A DNA stretch of 64,000 nucleotides from Sclerodactyla briareus (GCA_026419785.1 JAODTK010005694.1:62001-126000), one strand, 5' to 3'; numbered from the stretch's first letter, positions 23,516-36,593 are shown. Translations and numbers: made by a program. Notes: generated by a model from the sequence alone, not told the origin.

Positions 23516-23977
23516 GTCCCGCCTTCGCGCCTATTAGGACAACTGCAGGCTTGGGTAACAACAGAAGTCATATTTTGGAGATCGGAAACCTGTTTTTCCC
23601 TATCTTCCCCATTTCATAACGGATGTTTCAGGGTAAATGACATACGGACTGCGAGATATATCTATGATCGACAAGAGATAATCATGGTCTGGTACTCAGT
23701 GAGTGTTAGCCTTGCATTCTGCAGCTGCCATTTATCAGAAGGTGGTGGTGGTATGTTCAAACATCTCACAGTATATAAGAATTAATCAAGTAGATAAAGT
23801 TATATATAAGTATTAAAAATAATAAGTATTATCAGTAATACAAGTGGTATAAGTATGATAAGTATACTGATATATAAGTTCTCACTGTCTTATCTGTAAA
23901 TGCAAAAAGTATTGTTTAATGTTCATGCCATAACCTTTTACTGCATATATAATTTCCTCGCCAGTTTTCTTAACGTA

Positions 23978-24008
23978 GATCTATCTATCTATCTATCTAT
24001 CTATCTAA
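23978..24008. repeat. (TCTA)n microsatellite
   Basis: About seven TCTA tetramers lie in a row. Confidence 0.9.
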
Positions 24009-24439
24009 GATATACTTACACCACAAAATTATAAAAATATTCTCCGGTACGTTCTAACATCTCTCAGGGGCACAATGGAGTGGCGCAGAAATGGTGTCGG
24101 GGTGAACAAGAAAGAGGGGGGCATTCTGTATAAATTAGTACAGGGGTGACAAGTCACTAATTTTTTTTTTTTTTTGATCAGGGGTAATATCTGTGAAGCA
24201 CTTTGATCTCTTCGAAAAAAGCTATATAAGCACTTAGACAGTATTGTACTTTTTAGCAAACCTTTGGTCTCAATCGTGACCTGACATAGACCGTACCCAC
24301 ACTTACCCACCGCCATGGTGAGCTCACACGATGCACCTAGGGCCCTCCCATATGCTACCTCAATGCTGTAGTACTATAACAGACAGGTTTGGTATCAGGC
24401 AAAAGAGCTTGTCTTATCAAATTAAACTAAATGTATATG

Positions 24440-25420
24440 TGAAGATTATATTGTATTATATGAACAGTGAGTGGGCCACAAAGATATAGGTACTATGAAG
24501 ATATGAGTAGGCTAAGATATAATAATTATGGAACAACAATGCTTGTAGGGTGCGTAAGTTGTGATCTGAATTAAAGCTTACATAATGTTCTATCAGCGTC
24601 TATCAGAAGTCAATACAGTAATCTCTCCTATTAGATGTGCTCCTGGTCGTAAGCTAAACGTCGGATATTTTAAAATAGTTATTCAATGGATTCAGGCGTG
24701 GATGCTCGGCAACTTGTTATCAGCATGTTTCTCTGTCATGCATATTTGGCAACTGCTAATAGAATGTGATTTGTCATGCAACAAGAACAATGCTTCGACA
24801 AAAGTGGGAGTGCACTTTTGTGGCAAAAGACAGCCAGTTCTCCCGGGGTGACCGATTTTTTAAAATGATGAGAAGTGTTTTATACGACTCAGCAGCCAGT
24901 AGGTCTCTTCTATTGAGCTGGCTCGACGGGTGCAAAACATTTCAATCTTGCTGGCCAATCTGTTGAGAACCTAAGATGTGATTGCCATTGAAAAAGCAGC
25001 TGACTGTTCAAATCTCGTCAAGGCAAAAAAAATTCTGGGCCTGAACCTGAAACCACAGCAAAAACAAAAAAAAAATGGGCTTTTCGGCTTGAAACATCAG
25101 AAACGACTTGCCAACCAATAGTTGATGCTAATAATGTAAGGGATTATCCACTGTCTTGAACCCTGTCCTTTCAAATGAGCATCTGTCAATCAATCAGGTA
25201 TAAAATTGGCATCTCCATCGATACTCCTGGTAATTGGCCATCAATTGACTCAGTTGAACACCTGAGACTCACAAGAAGTGAACTTGGCTCCCTCACCTTC
25301 ATCTGCGGATTACCGGCTGCTAGCCACCACCCACAATTTACCAGTACCCATTTCGCACATTGTGCATTTTGTATGATTTGAACCTTTACTCCTCCAGTCC
25401 ACAAATGCAATCAATTATGG
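24440..25420. repeat. direct segmental duplication, copy 1
   Basis: The sequence matches 26,080-27,500 in the same orientation. Paired landmarks are GTAAGTTGTGATCTGAA (24,555/26,155), GTGGATGCTCGGCAACTTG (24,700/26,763), CCAATCTGTT (24,955/27,005) and CAACTGACTCAGTTGAACACC-like lines (25,242/27,345). No coding region was recognised in either copy. Confidence 0.8.
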
Positions 25421-26079
25421 TAACGGTGGGTATAATCTCCAAAATTGCTCACCAATCATTATATGTTTATATAAAACATCTTCTTATAACATTATAAAGT
25501 AATGATGCATGACTGGCACCCAGTGGAAAGCACGTCCCACTCTACACAATAGTGTGAACTGCGTGGGTTTAACGGTATAGAGCTCGAGTAATATAAAAGT
25601 ACCACTATATCAATACTATACAATACCATAATGTGCACGCACAAGTATTCGTTCACATATATCAATTTTTTTTAAAGGTACAGACAAAACTGCAGCAATA
25701 TTAATCAGAGGTATGGAAGTCCGTAAGATTAGGTGATCGTGACGTAATGCATAGTACGAATCTCGAGCCAGCCTGTCGCTCTCAAACAGAGGTTTTTCCC
25801 ATTAAACCAAATGTAATATTAACAGCAAAAATCTCCTATCATATACAAACACGGGCCATGTTAAATAGCTAATGAACCCATATAATGTAGATTCTGATAC
25901 TCATGATGCCTAGTAGATATCACCTTTTTTTTTTTTACAAATGTGTACATAAAAACTGGCAGTCGATGATTATCAGAGGTATTCATGATGTCTTGCCTAG
26001 TACTGAATCTTGGGGCACCATTCACGGCTTGGCTCCCAGGCAAAGGAGGAGTGAAGAATTATTATTGTACAGGAACATG

Positions 26080-26311
26080 ATTGGACACATAACAGGTAAT
26101 GACGATATTCGTAGGCTAAGACTAGTACCAAATATGACAACAATTTTTCAGGTGTAAGTTGAGATCTGAAATTAAAGTGATTTAGCTTTGTTATCTATCC
26201 TCCTATCACTCGCACTTTTGCTGACTGATTCCCTTTTATGTCTTGTTGTGTGTTCTCTCTTCTGTTTTTCACGTCCTCTGCTTATTCTTCTGTGTTTTTT
26301 TTCTGCCCTTT

Positions 26312-26378
<67 letters not shown>

Positions 26379-26424
26379 CCTTTTTTTTTTTTTTTTTTTT
26401 TTTTTTATTTTTTTTTTTTTTTTT

Positions 26425-26465
<41 letters not shown>

Positions 26466-26502
26466 TTTTTTTTTTTTTTTTTTTTTTTTTGTTTTTTTTT
26501 TT

Positions 26503-26538
<36 letters not shown>

Positions 26539-27500
26539 CGTTTCTATATGTAAAGCGCCGATAGGCTTTTTTTGCAATTAGGCGGAATAGGGCGCTCTAT
26601 CCAAGTCCTCATTATTATTATTTCTTATTTTATCTTATCTTAAAATTCTTCCCCTCCTCCAGGGTTCGTCAGAGTAATAGAGTACTCTTTCAATTTTAGA
26701 CATTCTTTGGTCAATCCGCTTAATGTTAGTATATTGTACAATGTCCTTCTAATGGATTCACGTGGATGCTCGGCAACTTGTTATCGGCATGTTTCTCTGT
26801 CATGCATATTATTTTTGGCAGCTGCTATTAGAATGCCGACTGCGCCCGACGGAGAACCAATTAATGCCTTTGTTAGTGGGTATTGGTAAAAATATAGCAG
26901 CCTCCCCTCCCGGGAAAGACATGAATAAATTATAAGAACTTGGTAATTGTGAGGTCTCTCTGTTAATACTGCTCAACACTTAGCAAAAATATTCATTTTA
27001 GCCAACCAATCTGTTAAACCTAGAGTGATTGCCATTGAAACAAGCGCAATTGTAAACGTCTTGTAGCTGCGGGCAATATACCGTAGGTGTGGAACGTTGA
27101 ACTGATTCTTCTCCTCGCAGCTAAAACAAGCTAGACTTGCCAAATTTGGGAGGTGACAGAATTCTCTGGGAGCTGGAAACCTGAAAACCCACAGAGTATG
27201 CTTCGGCTTGACATCCGCAACGACTTACCAACCTGATTGTCCGCTATTGTCAGTCAAACATTGTCCTTTCAAATCAGAACCTGTCAATCAAACGTTATAA
27301 TTAAATTGGCATCCCTATTCCTAATCCTGGGATGAATTGGCCATCAATCGACTCAGTTGAACACCTGGTACTTCACAAGGTGTGAACTTGGCTTCCTCAC
27401 CTTACTCTGCGGATTGTCCGCTGCCAGCCAAATCCATTCAGGTACCCATTTTAGCACCCACTGCACATTTTGTTTGTGAGACCACGCTCTCCAGTCACCC
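26080..27500. repeat. direct segmental duplication, copy 2
   Basis: This is the partner of 24,440-25,420. It is longer because an insert of about 450 bp containing a T tract and a SINE-like tail lies at about 26,190-26,640. Confidence 0.8.
26190..26640 (-). mobile_element. T tract with a SINE-like end inserted in duplication copy 2
   Basis: A nearly pure T run covers 26,311-26,538. It is followed by GTAAAGCGCCGATAGGC, GCGCTCTATCCAAGTCC and then ATTATTATTATT. On the minus strand this gives an (AAT)n stretch, a GGACTTGGATAGAGCGC line and GGCGCTTTACAT. That layout resembles the 3' part of SINEs whose ends carry AGCGCTTTACA. The insert is absent from copy 1 of the duplication. The exact length of the T run is unlikely to be reliable. 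Confidence 0.45.
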
Positions 27501-27960
27501 TTTCCTGGGATTTATGCACTAAGAAAAGAGCAGAAAACTTTGGTTGCATCTCTAGCTAAAATCTGAGATATATATCAGTACAAACTATATATAATATATA
27601 GTACAGACCTCACAGATCAGCCTCCACATTTGTCATGATTAATGTGAAAGCAAAAATTGTTGCAATTCTTTTTTCGTTGTTAAGTTAGTTTTGAAAATAA
27701 ATTACCATTCTAGTACATTTACTATCGGATAAGTTTTGCTCTCTATATTGTCACATAACGTCAAGCCTTACTATCCTTTCTGCAAATTCTCTATACCCAC
27801 AGTTTGTTACTCGATAGACTACAAGGGTGATCTTGTGTTATCAATGTGATATGATATAAAAATAGTTGAGAATGTCTAATTGCTGGTAAGGGGGAAAATC
27901 TGTGAATGAAAGCCCCTGTATCATACAGTACAAACATCACCTATACAGCCTTCCACGTTT

Positions 27961-29560
27961 GTTTAGTTAGTTTAGTTAGTGAATAAGGTCCCGGAAGACA
28001 AAAATCCCATAACGCCCAGGGCCACAACAAACCCAGGGAAGAAAAATGAACCAAACCACTAACTAATTAGCCCGTGATTCCTGAAAAATAAATCAAGACT
28101 TTCTTGAATGCATTCACACGCTTAGAGAGAACAACATTTTTCATGAGACAGATTCCACTCATTGACACTCCTGCGAGAAGAAATATTACGAATGTCCAAT
28201 CTGCAGCGCTTGGCACTCCGCTTTGAGACAGTGGCCTCTAGTTGCAATAACATTGGAAAATTAAAGAAGTAGTGGAAGGACAGGGCCCTACGAGTCCATG
28301 GACAATTTGGAAAACCTGGAATCAAGTCACCCCGATTCGCCCTTAGCTGCTATGGTATAAGACCGAGCGCCTTAAATCTTTTTTCGGAGGATAATTGTTT
28401 CAGACAGTCATCATTCTAGTTGCCCTACGCTGAACGGTTGTCAATAACCTGCTTGTCTGTTGCCAAAGTACGGATCTACACTTGTACAAATATTCCGGGT
28501 TGCGGTCTCACCTTGCTTAAACAGCCTGACAACAATTATCATTTATCAAGGAAACTGAAGTGACGTCTAATCAAGCCAAGAATCCATTACCTCTTCTAGC
28601 AGCTTCGGCACACTGCTTGGATGTTTCAAGAAGAATCAAAACAAACCCCAAGGTTTTTTTTCTGAATCCACCCCCTCCTGAATATTTTGGCCATTCAACT
28701 TGAGGAAGCCGTGGCGATTGGAAAAACCAACGCATCAATTGCAACTTGTCGACTTGAAAAACAGTGCAGTCGAAGACCATTTGGAAATTATATCCAGATC
28801 CCTATGAACCTTTCACCTCACCATTCGAACCTTGGTATCTTGGTCGTCTCCGAACTCTTAACCCGGAATGAACAGAACTTCAAGAATCGTCAATCTACGC
28901 CAAAAAGAGTAACGGCCCGAGAACCGATCCCTGGGAACACCACTATGACCTTTGCCAAGAAACACCGCCCCTTAATGACAACCTCGTTTGTTCCGATTAT
29001 GAAGCCACTCACGACTCCACTTCAGGACATTCCCCTCAATGCCAAAGCTCTCCAACTGGAGAAAGAGACGCTCATGAGGAACCTGTCAAAAGCTTTCTGA
29101 AGGTCCAAGAAAATTTATATCAACATCATGCCGTTGTCAACAGAACTCGTAACATCTTCCATAAATTCCAAGAGATTATTCAAACACGAACGATTTTCCT
29201 AACCCCATGCTGAGAATCCCTAATCAGACTATGCTCCTTGAAATAATCACCATATGATCCCGAATGATTGCTTCCATTACATGCAGACAACACTAGTAAG
29301 ACGACTGGCCTGTAATTACAAAGGAAGAGACCGTTTACCTTTCTGAAATAGGAGAAACATGTGCTCTCTCCAATCATCCGGAACAATACCTTCTTGCAGA
29401 GTCTTATTGTAATAAAGCTAATGAACAGACAACTCTCGGCAAAGGATTTTAGGTAAGAAGGATAACTCCGGCAGACCAGGCGCTTTATCACTTTTGAGCT
29501 CTGCTTCTCCTTAACTAAACCGGCGAAGGCACACCAGATTACCAATACTATGCGGAGAAA
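27961..29560 (-). pseudogene. CR1-like LINE, 3' part of the reverse transcriptase ORF
   Basis: On the minus strand, pieces of a non-LTR reverse transcriptase appear in the expected order but in changing frames. Near 29,500-29,370 there is DKAPG with LQEGIVPDDWREHM downstream; near 29,260-29,180 YFKEHSLIRDSQHG; near 29,110 FLDLQKAFD; near 28,640-28,560 SKQCAEAARRGNGFLGLIRR; near 28,170-28,120 VNEWNLSHEKC; and the tail near 28,080. These are characteristic of CR1-clade elements. The 3' end carries short ACTAA repeats (27,961-27,985), as CR1-like LINEs often do. The 5' part is missing and the copy is broken by many indels, so it is dead as written. Confidence 0.8.
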
Positions 29561-29740
29561 CCCCGACAACGAGGTCACCAAAATTTCCGAATACATTGTT
29601 AGCGTAAAAAAGATTAGTAAATGAAAATAAAACCTATCGCAATTCATACTCTCTCTTTTTTGTTGAAAGTGAATTAACAAATAAATACAATTCCAGTCAT
29701 GTTATATCACTTGAGTTTCGTCTCTCATTATTTCAAAAAA

Positions 29741-29777
<37 letters not shown>

Positions 29778-31240
29778 AACAAAAAAAAAAAAAAAAAAAA
29801 ACTCAAATCCAGTCAGTCTCAAGTGTAGTTACCTCTATCGCGGCTTTGTCGAAATCTGATACTTTAGAACACGAATTTCTGCGAATCACGGGCATCAGTC
29901 GTATGGTGATGACTACTCACTGAACTAATCCAGTTTCACACAGCAGCATGTGGTGCTAGATTCCAGCTTCAATGGGACAGTGTTTGTGGAGAGTCCTCCG
30001 TGGAGATGCTTGCAAGAGCGCAAACCAAACCATATCATCTTCAAGTGTGGATAAAAATGCTGACACAAATACCCCGTATTATACTGTGCACTTAGCGTAG
30101 AGTTAATTGCTTGGTATATTACAATATTCACCATAATAAATAATGTACGCCTCTATATGCCTCCCTATATTAAGAAATATGTTTTGAATAGGCTAAAGCC
30201 TACTATTGAGAATATTCCCCTCCCTTTAAATGGGAATGGTTTTCTTAGAAATTTTCCTGAAATTAGAATCAGGATGACATATTGCCGCTGTCCTTCTCAT
30301 GACTCAAGAAGCGAGGTAAGCATTGTTTCACCGCATATTCTCTAGTAATGCCAGTCCCACCCCTCCCCTCCCCCCATTTCTTGGAATATGAATTGTATCC
30401 TCCCGTCCCCGTTGGTAATTAGGTCCCATAATTCATATAAAATGAGATATTGAATGCAATTGTTGATTGAGGCATAATTGAAGCACATAATACACCACAA
30501 ATGCAGCTGCACATACTGCATGATCGGAGGTGAAAAAAAATGTCAAAGTGACAACTGCAGCAGCTGCATTAATGGCAGATTTATCCATTCCCCCCCCCAC
30601 CCGCCAGAAATAAAACCTCACTTATGGGCAGTGTATCATCATTATCAATCCAGAAGACACCAGGCACACGTACCAGAAGGCACAAGGACCAGATTACAAT
30701 ATGTTCTTTGTTCCATGGGACTATTGACTACAGGGCTATCTTCTATAGTCCACCTCATTGTCAGTTTTTGATACGGCCACAGTGGACTGGTTATCCTGAA
30801 TCTTACTACTGTAGTCCTAAGACAAAAATCCACACATCTACTGCAATTAAAACGGATTCAAGATTGCTCGAGGTCACTGTCCCGAAGGTGATCTTTCTCT
30901 ACCCAGGACTAATTGGGGACCTGTATATGGTATATTAACCGAACAGTCCGCAGATATGCCTGCAGTATGGCTGCCGTCATTAACTCTCCAAGATAGTCAA
31001 AGTGATCTCCAGTTTCCTACATGATATCCTATGGAATGGATTGAAGTTGACATCTAAAAAATCTGGGAACCAATAATTATGGTTGAATGGAACCTCTCTC
31101 ATTGTAGACCTAGCTAGCACAGACAGACGAAATACAGAATTACTGGTATCCTCTTCTGTTCATACTTACCTTCAATAAAATAATATTTTCTACACTATAA
31201 ACAAGAACCGCATTCCTCTTTCTCCTATAAAGCTATTCAT
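29561..31240. other. non-coding stretch with a poly-A tract
   Basis: An A tract with a few interruptions covers 29,735-29,801. The rest has no recognised coding region. The part nearest 31,240 may hold the 3' untranslated region of the SRCR gene, but no clear minus-strand AATAAA close to the stop was found. Confidence 0.4.
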
Positions 31241-31244
31241 TTTG

Positions 31245-31891
31245 TCATTCATCACTCCCTGGTAGAGGAGGAGCAGTAGTCTGGGTTTCATGGTTTGGGG
31301 CCTCAGTGGGTTCATTTGCTAGTGGGTTCATTTGCTGTATGTGGGTCTGTGGTTGGCTGTGGTGAGTGGGGAGTTAACAAAGGCTGTTGGATATGGGGCC
31401 GGAGGCTGTTCTGGAATGGGGGGCATGGCCAGCGTTGTCGGGGGGTATGGAGCCACGTCTGGTGGTTGTTGCAAAGTACCCCCTGCTGGGGGTGGGTTGT
31501 ACATTATGGGGGCATGGGCCACAGGTGGAATGACACCTTGTGGTGGAGGCTGAGGTGGGTAGGCAGCTGAATGTTGGGGTAGGGCGTGCTGAGAGTAGGA
31601 CTGTGGTGGGATCCCTCTAGTGGCGGGTAGGCTGAGAGTTACCATACCTCGTTATAAATAGGGCGGTTGGTCCATTTCGTTATTGACGGGAGCCGGTGTA
31701 GGGTGAACCCTGGCGGGTCCGGACTGGCTGACCGTTGTCACTGTGCCGGAGGAAAGCGGCGGCGGAGCAGGCTGGGGCAGTCGCATTCCGTCTCTTGGGC
31801 GCAGAGCCAGCAACAGATGGCGCATGCACAGATGAGGATAAAGCATGAACACAATCACGCCAATCACTGGGGCCAAGGAAGACTGTGGTTT
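31245..31891 (-). CDS. SRCR receptor gene: terminal exon, membrane segment and Pro-rich tail
   Basis: On the minus strand a good acceptor (CCTTTTTCAG, border at 31,891) opens an exon reading APVIGVIVFMLYPHLC. Together with the next frame (CFILICACAICCWLC) it looks like one transmembrane segment followed by a Cys-rich juxtamembrane stretch. The tail is rich in Pro and Gln, with PQPPPQGVIPPVAHAP and QPPDVAPYPPTT, and includes QPPY, a possible WW-domain ligand. In the third frame the exon closes with TTAPPLPGSDE and a stop at 31,245-31,247. At least two frame changes are needed to read through. Position and strand fit the last exon of the receptor whose SRCR exons lie at 33, 39 and 43 kb. The frame of the final part is uncertain. 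Confidence 0.6.
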
Positions 31892-32029
31892 CTGAAAAAG
31901 GCAGACGGACCTCTCATAAGACACCGCATCCCAAAGAGTTTAAACACTGCAGTTTTTTAACTCAGTGGCTTTGTGTTGTTTGTAGGGTCATTGAGTTGTA
32001 CATATCTGCAAGGGATGTCACACCAGCTC

Positions 32030-32857
32030 TTCTATAAACATACCTGTCAAGAACTATTCACCAGCCCTCAAATGTAAAATACCTGTCACAAGGCCGTTTG
32101 CACCAGCCCTCTAATGTGACGTACCTGCACAAGGCTGTACACCAACCCTCCAATGAAACTCCCTGTTCAAAGGAATGTCAAACAACTCTCCGATGTGAAC
32201 ATTTACCTGTCACAAGGCCCCTCACACCAACCTCCAATGTGAACATACCCCTGTCAAAAGCCTGTCACCACAACCCTCCAATGTGAAAACCACCGTCACA
32301 AGGCCCCTCACACAACCCGCAATGTGAACATACCCTGTTCACAAGGCTGTCACACCAACTCTGATGTAAACTACATGTCACAATTAGGCTGTTGCACCAG
32401 CCCTCCATACCTGTCACAAGGCCGTCACACCAAACTGCCAATGTGAACAAACGGACAACACCAGCCTCTCCAATGTCGAACATACTTGACCACCAGCCTC
32501 CAATGGAGAAAACTACGACACACCAGCCTCCAATGAGAACATTACCTGTCACAAGGCCTTGTCACACCACCACCCTCCCATGTCAAAACTACCTGTAACA
32601 AGGCTGTCCAAACCAACCTCTACAATGTGTGAAACATACCTGTCCAAGGCGCCATGTTCACACAGCTCACATGTGCAAAATACCTGTCACAAGGCATGTT
32701 CAACCAACTCTCCAATGTTCAACATTACCTGTCACAAGGCATGTCACACCAACTCTCCAATGGTCACATACCTGTATCAAGGCAATGTCACACAACTCTC
32801 CAATGTGAACATACCTGTCACAATGCCTGTCACACCAGCCCCCCAATGCGAACATAC
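32030..32857 (-). repeat. 42-bp minisatellite that repeats a splice donor
   Basis: About 20 units of roughly 42 bp begin directly at the donor of the SRCR exon. On the minus strand each reads approximately GTATGTTCACATTGG, then GGTTGGTGTGACA, then CCTTGTGACAG. Each junction therefore recreates CAG|GTATGT. On the plus strand, CTGTCAC-type words occur near 32,043, 32,082, 32,206, 32,410, 32,545, 32,682, 32,729 and 32,812. The unit varies by small indels. Confidence 0.85.
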
Positions 32858-33191
32858 CTGTCTGTAGTCTGGCCCACAAGTCACGCCGGCATCTTCGGAG
32901 TGGTCACAATTGTGGTCGCCGTAACTTGCAGAGCACCAGCCAGGCCTGCTCCCCCCCTGCACAGTGACATCATCGAGAAGAATCGGCAAGTTTTCTGAAC
33001 CAGGTCCACGTAGAGGTTGGCTCTGACACGTCCCCATAGCCAAGCTGTCCCGACACACAACCAGGGCATCGAATGAGTCCCATGAGTCATCACAGACTGT
33101 CCCCCATTGCCCGTCAAGGAATCTCCACACGGCCTTCAAATTCTCCAGAACAGAACCCCAACAGACGGACACTGCCATAGTAGTGAATCGT
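32858..33191 (-). CDS. SRCR domain exon (most 3' of those seen)
   Basis: The exon is bounded on the minus strand by the acceptor TTTCTCTATAG (border 33,191) and the donor CAG|GTATGTT (border 32,858). It is about 334 bp, the size of one SRCR domain. Readable parts include SGEFEG, then WGTVCDDSWDSFDALVVC, then NCDHSEDAGVTCGPD near the end. These are the standard start, middle and end signatures of an SRCR domain, an extracellular disulfide-bonded module that binds ligands in scavenger-type receptors. One or two 1-nt indels split the domain between frames. It is the nearest SRCR exon to the membrane exon. Confidence 0.85.
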
Positions 33192-33959
33192 CTATAGAGA
33201 AATAAAATCTTCTATACCAATGCAGTAGCTTTTGCAGATTTCCACACACTTAGTACTCCTTTGGTAGAGATGGTCAACAACCACCAGGCCTAATGAATTG
33301 ACATTGGTCAATGATTATTGCCATCAATGGGTAACCACGTGGTGCTGTCAACTATATCAACCTGCTTTCAAATATTGGTGTTATTAAAATAATTAAAAAA
33401 AGTAATCAGAAATAATGAATTATTGCTCACTGGCAATTTGTTCTCTGCGAACTCCTCTTTGACTCTAATATGAGCCTCCATTGATATAGTGTCCCAAATA
33501 CCGGATTCACACCAACGCTCATTTTTTTTGCATCGCTTCGCCGTTTCGCATCAACTACAAGCAAAAAGTCCAAGATAAGGGTTAATGGCTGTTCTCATAC
33601 CCTATAACTTATACAACATGACGATGGCTCCCGCGGAACTAATTTCAACATTCGTAGAAGGCTAAAATGGTACCGTTCTCCTCATACTGCCATTACATAT
33701 ATGTGCGTTAGCCAAACATGGTGAACCCAGGACAGGAACATGCCTCTTCGGATGGGCAGAATTGTAACAAAGTGCCAATGGGCCCAGTAGCTCACCCTGA
33801 TCTTGTAATCATAGGTCTATGCATTTTTCTATCAGGAATAAATGTGATGAATGATTGAAATGTGTAGATGATACACGTACGTTATAACAAATGAGGATGT
33901 AGTGGGCTAGTTCCAATAGTGACTATCCAGGGATTATTATAACCCACTATTAACACTAT

Positions 33960-34700
33960 ACAACAACACTGCAGAAAAAGATACATTTTTGCATGATTTT
34001 ATATATGGACCCTAGGGTCCACACTGGCCAAAAATTCAAAAAACACTCATTACACACAAGAACCACTGCTCCCAAGTTTAAAGAAATCACTGAAGCTTGT
34101 AAGAGGAGATGCATTTCAAGTCCATTGTGGTGTAATTTCATGAAATGGGCAATCGGGCCCACACTGGGCAATGAGTCCCAAATTCCTGAAACCACCCCGA
34201 AAGTAACGGCTAGTAGATCATAATTATGACCGAACATCAGTACTGTGCACCAAAATTTGTAGGAGTAGCATTTTGCGTGATTTCACATGATGGGCACTAG
34301 GGCCCAAGTGGGACCTTGACCAAAATTTCCTGAACACCCCGAAGGTACGGCTATTAGACCATCATTATGACTGAACATCAGCACGGTGTATCAAAATTTG
34401 TAGGAGGAGAAGCATTTTGTGCACCTTCTGTTGTAATTTCATGAAATGGGGCCCTGGGGCCCAAGCGCACCTTGGACCAAAATTTCCTGAACACCCCGAA
34501 GGTACGGCTATTAGACCATCATTATGACTGAACATCAGCACGGTGTATCAAAATTTGTAGGAGTAGCATTTTGCGTGATTTCACATGATGGGCCTTAGGG
34601 CCCAACAATGGGGCCTTTGGGCCCGAAATTCCTTGAATTACCCAGAGCCCTTCAAGTGGCCACATGTGGCAAGTTTACCATGATCCAAGAGAACATGTAG
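33960..34700. repeat. 140-160 bp tandem repeat in the SRCR intron
   Basis: About four units are marked by ATGACTGAACATCAG-type words at about 34,226, 34,367 and 34,525, followed by AAAATTTGTAGGAG and GGGGCCCAAG lines. Confidence 0.8.
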
Positions 34701-34726
34701 GAGTAGCAATTTGATCAATTGTGATT

Positions 34727-34808
<82 letters not shown>

Positions 34809-34809
34809 C
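34727..34809. repeat. (GATA)n microsatellite
   Basis: About 20 uninterrupted GATA tetramers. Confidence 0.95.
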
Positions 34810-35169
34810 ATGCAGGATCACAATAGCTCACCCAGCACATTGCTGGGGTGAGCCTAAAAATCATAAGATTTCCTGGGATTAAAATTTCCGGATCATAATA
34901 ACCGATATGGAACAGCCGCAAATGGCTCAGGAAGTGCCATCTCTAGTATCTAGGGGTTTTCCAGGCTAAAAAAAAAATCACAGATGTGCGCTATGCACCA
35001 GTATGTCGATCCCAGCCCCTTCCACGTTTTTCCTGCCCACCCTCTCCGCTCCGATAAAATTTGGTTACCCCATTGTGCGTTCTGACTGTTTATAATCGCA
35101 TCCAGCTATTTTAGAATTTGGCGCCCACCTGGTGAACTGCCCCCCCCCCCCCGTTCAGTGCTGGTCTTA

Positions 35170-35560
35170 ACCCGCCCTGCTAGTAGTCTACGCCACGTGT
35201 CTCCCTATCTAAAAAGGCAAAAAACGTATTGGGAGGCGGCCGACCACAATAATCGCTGAAATCGCACAAAAAGAGAGTCTCCAAATATTTCTTGGAACCA
35301 GCTCAAAAAAGGATGATAGTCCGAATTTTTAGAAGTGAAAGAGGCAAATACTAGAATGGCCCAGAAAAAAAAAAAATAGGGCCTTGGAAGTTGAGGTCAC
35401 TACCGGGCCTCCAGAATACACATTTTGCGGAGTGAAATCGCAAATTTGACGGACAAAGTGTTGAACAATGGATAAGTAGCCCTGGCAGGAACCCGACAGG
35501 GGGGAAGGGGAGCCGCCTGACGATGAGGGACGGCAGTCATCCAACGAGAGGTCCGTTCCC
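35170..35560. repeat. dispersed repeat, paralogous to 55,150-55,480
   Basis: The shared order is ACACGTGTCTCC-like, AACGTATTGGG, AATATTTCTTGGAACC, GGCCC, CTCCAGAATAC and AAATCGCAAATTTGAC. Both copies are in the same orientation. No coding function was recognised. Confidence 0.7.
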
Positions 35561-36049
35561 GCAATCGCTAGCTCCAAACAACCCTAGACTAGAGGAAGGT
35601 AATCAGGGGTGCCCCCCCCACCCCCAAGCGAGGCCGATGATTCATGCCTGAGGAAATCCACGAATGTGATTTATAGGATATATAGAGGGGGCGTTGTCAC
35701 TTGTGGACCGAAAAACCAGCTAAGAGTATGCTCTAGATTGTGAGTCTTGTATTTTTAAAGGCCAATATGGTCATGTATCAGACTTCCTTCGAACTAGCCT
35801 AGAGTAGCAGACTAGGCGCTGCACCAGTCTTTTTATGTCTTGACCAGTTATCCAGGTTCAGATTATTTTTCCTTTCTGGAAGGGTCATCCATGCCCTGAT
35901 AGACATGCACCTCACGGTCACCCTACCCTTTTCACCCAACACCAGCATTCGTACTATTCTCATTTTCTCTCTCACACATTTATTAGGCTATTTAATCGTA
36001 TCCTTTACAATTTCTGATCGATGATCAGAAGAAGGAACTTGTTACTTGA

Positions 36050-36480
36050 AACTCAAAATTGATAACACAATTTAGCATTTTGTGTGATGGTGACCAATTT
36101 TCACATTCATTAGGACTGATTGTTTACCATGTCTACTAGAGAAGTTTTGTCAAAATTGACTAAAATTGCCAAAATTATACAAATTAAACACATTAAAAAC
36201 ATTAATGGACTAAGTTGACTTCCAGTGATCCATCTCAAATTGTAAATAATTCAAGACTAATGGTGGACTGCAATTCAAGCAAATTAGCCACATTGAATGA
36301 CCTCCAGCCAGTGACCACAAATCTAAGTTGAGAAATTTCGGGACTCAAGGTAAAACATACCCCCAAGGTTCATGAAAAACGGCCAAACATTGAAATTGCA
36401 CATAAATCATGCAAATTAGACATGTTGAATGACCTCCAGTGATCCAGAATCTGTTTTAAACTAGAGCAACAAATGGGCTG
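36050..36480. repeat. partial copy of the TGTCTCGCC element interior
   Basis: Units with GAATGACCTCCAGTGA and CATGCAAATTAGACA match the interiors of 7,236-8,565 and 37,030-38,414. The opening line GATGGTGACCAATTTTCACA recurs at about 56,930. Confidence 0.6.
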
Positions 36481-36593
36481 TACTCAAACTGAAACAACAA
36501 ATGTACCAAGATGAATGTACAATTATGTTTTAAGAGTTCATGATCATCAGGCCAAAAGACAGTGTCAAACAATGGCCTATTGTGCTCCTCTAA

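Noticed and set aside
26188..26581. Long open frames of poly-Phe (plus) and poly-Lys (minus)
   Set aside because: They are translations of the T tract, with no start context, domain or codon structure.
30624..30938. Open frame of 104 codons as a small gene
   Set aside because: No motif, no similarity recognised, and no splice or start support; it overlaps other frames of similar length.
32030..32857. CRISPR-like regular array
   Set aside because: Units are contiguous 42-bp minisatellite copies without unique spacers, inside an intron of an animal gene.
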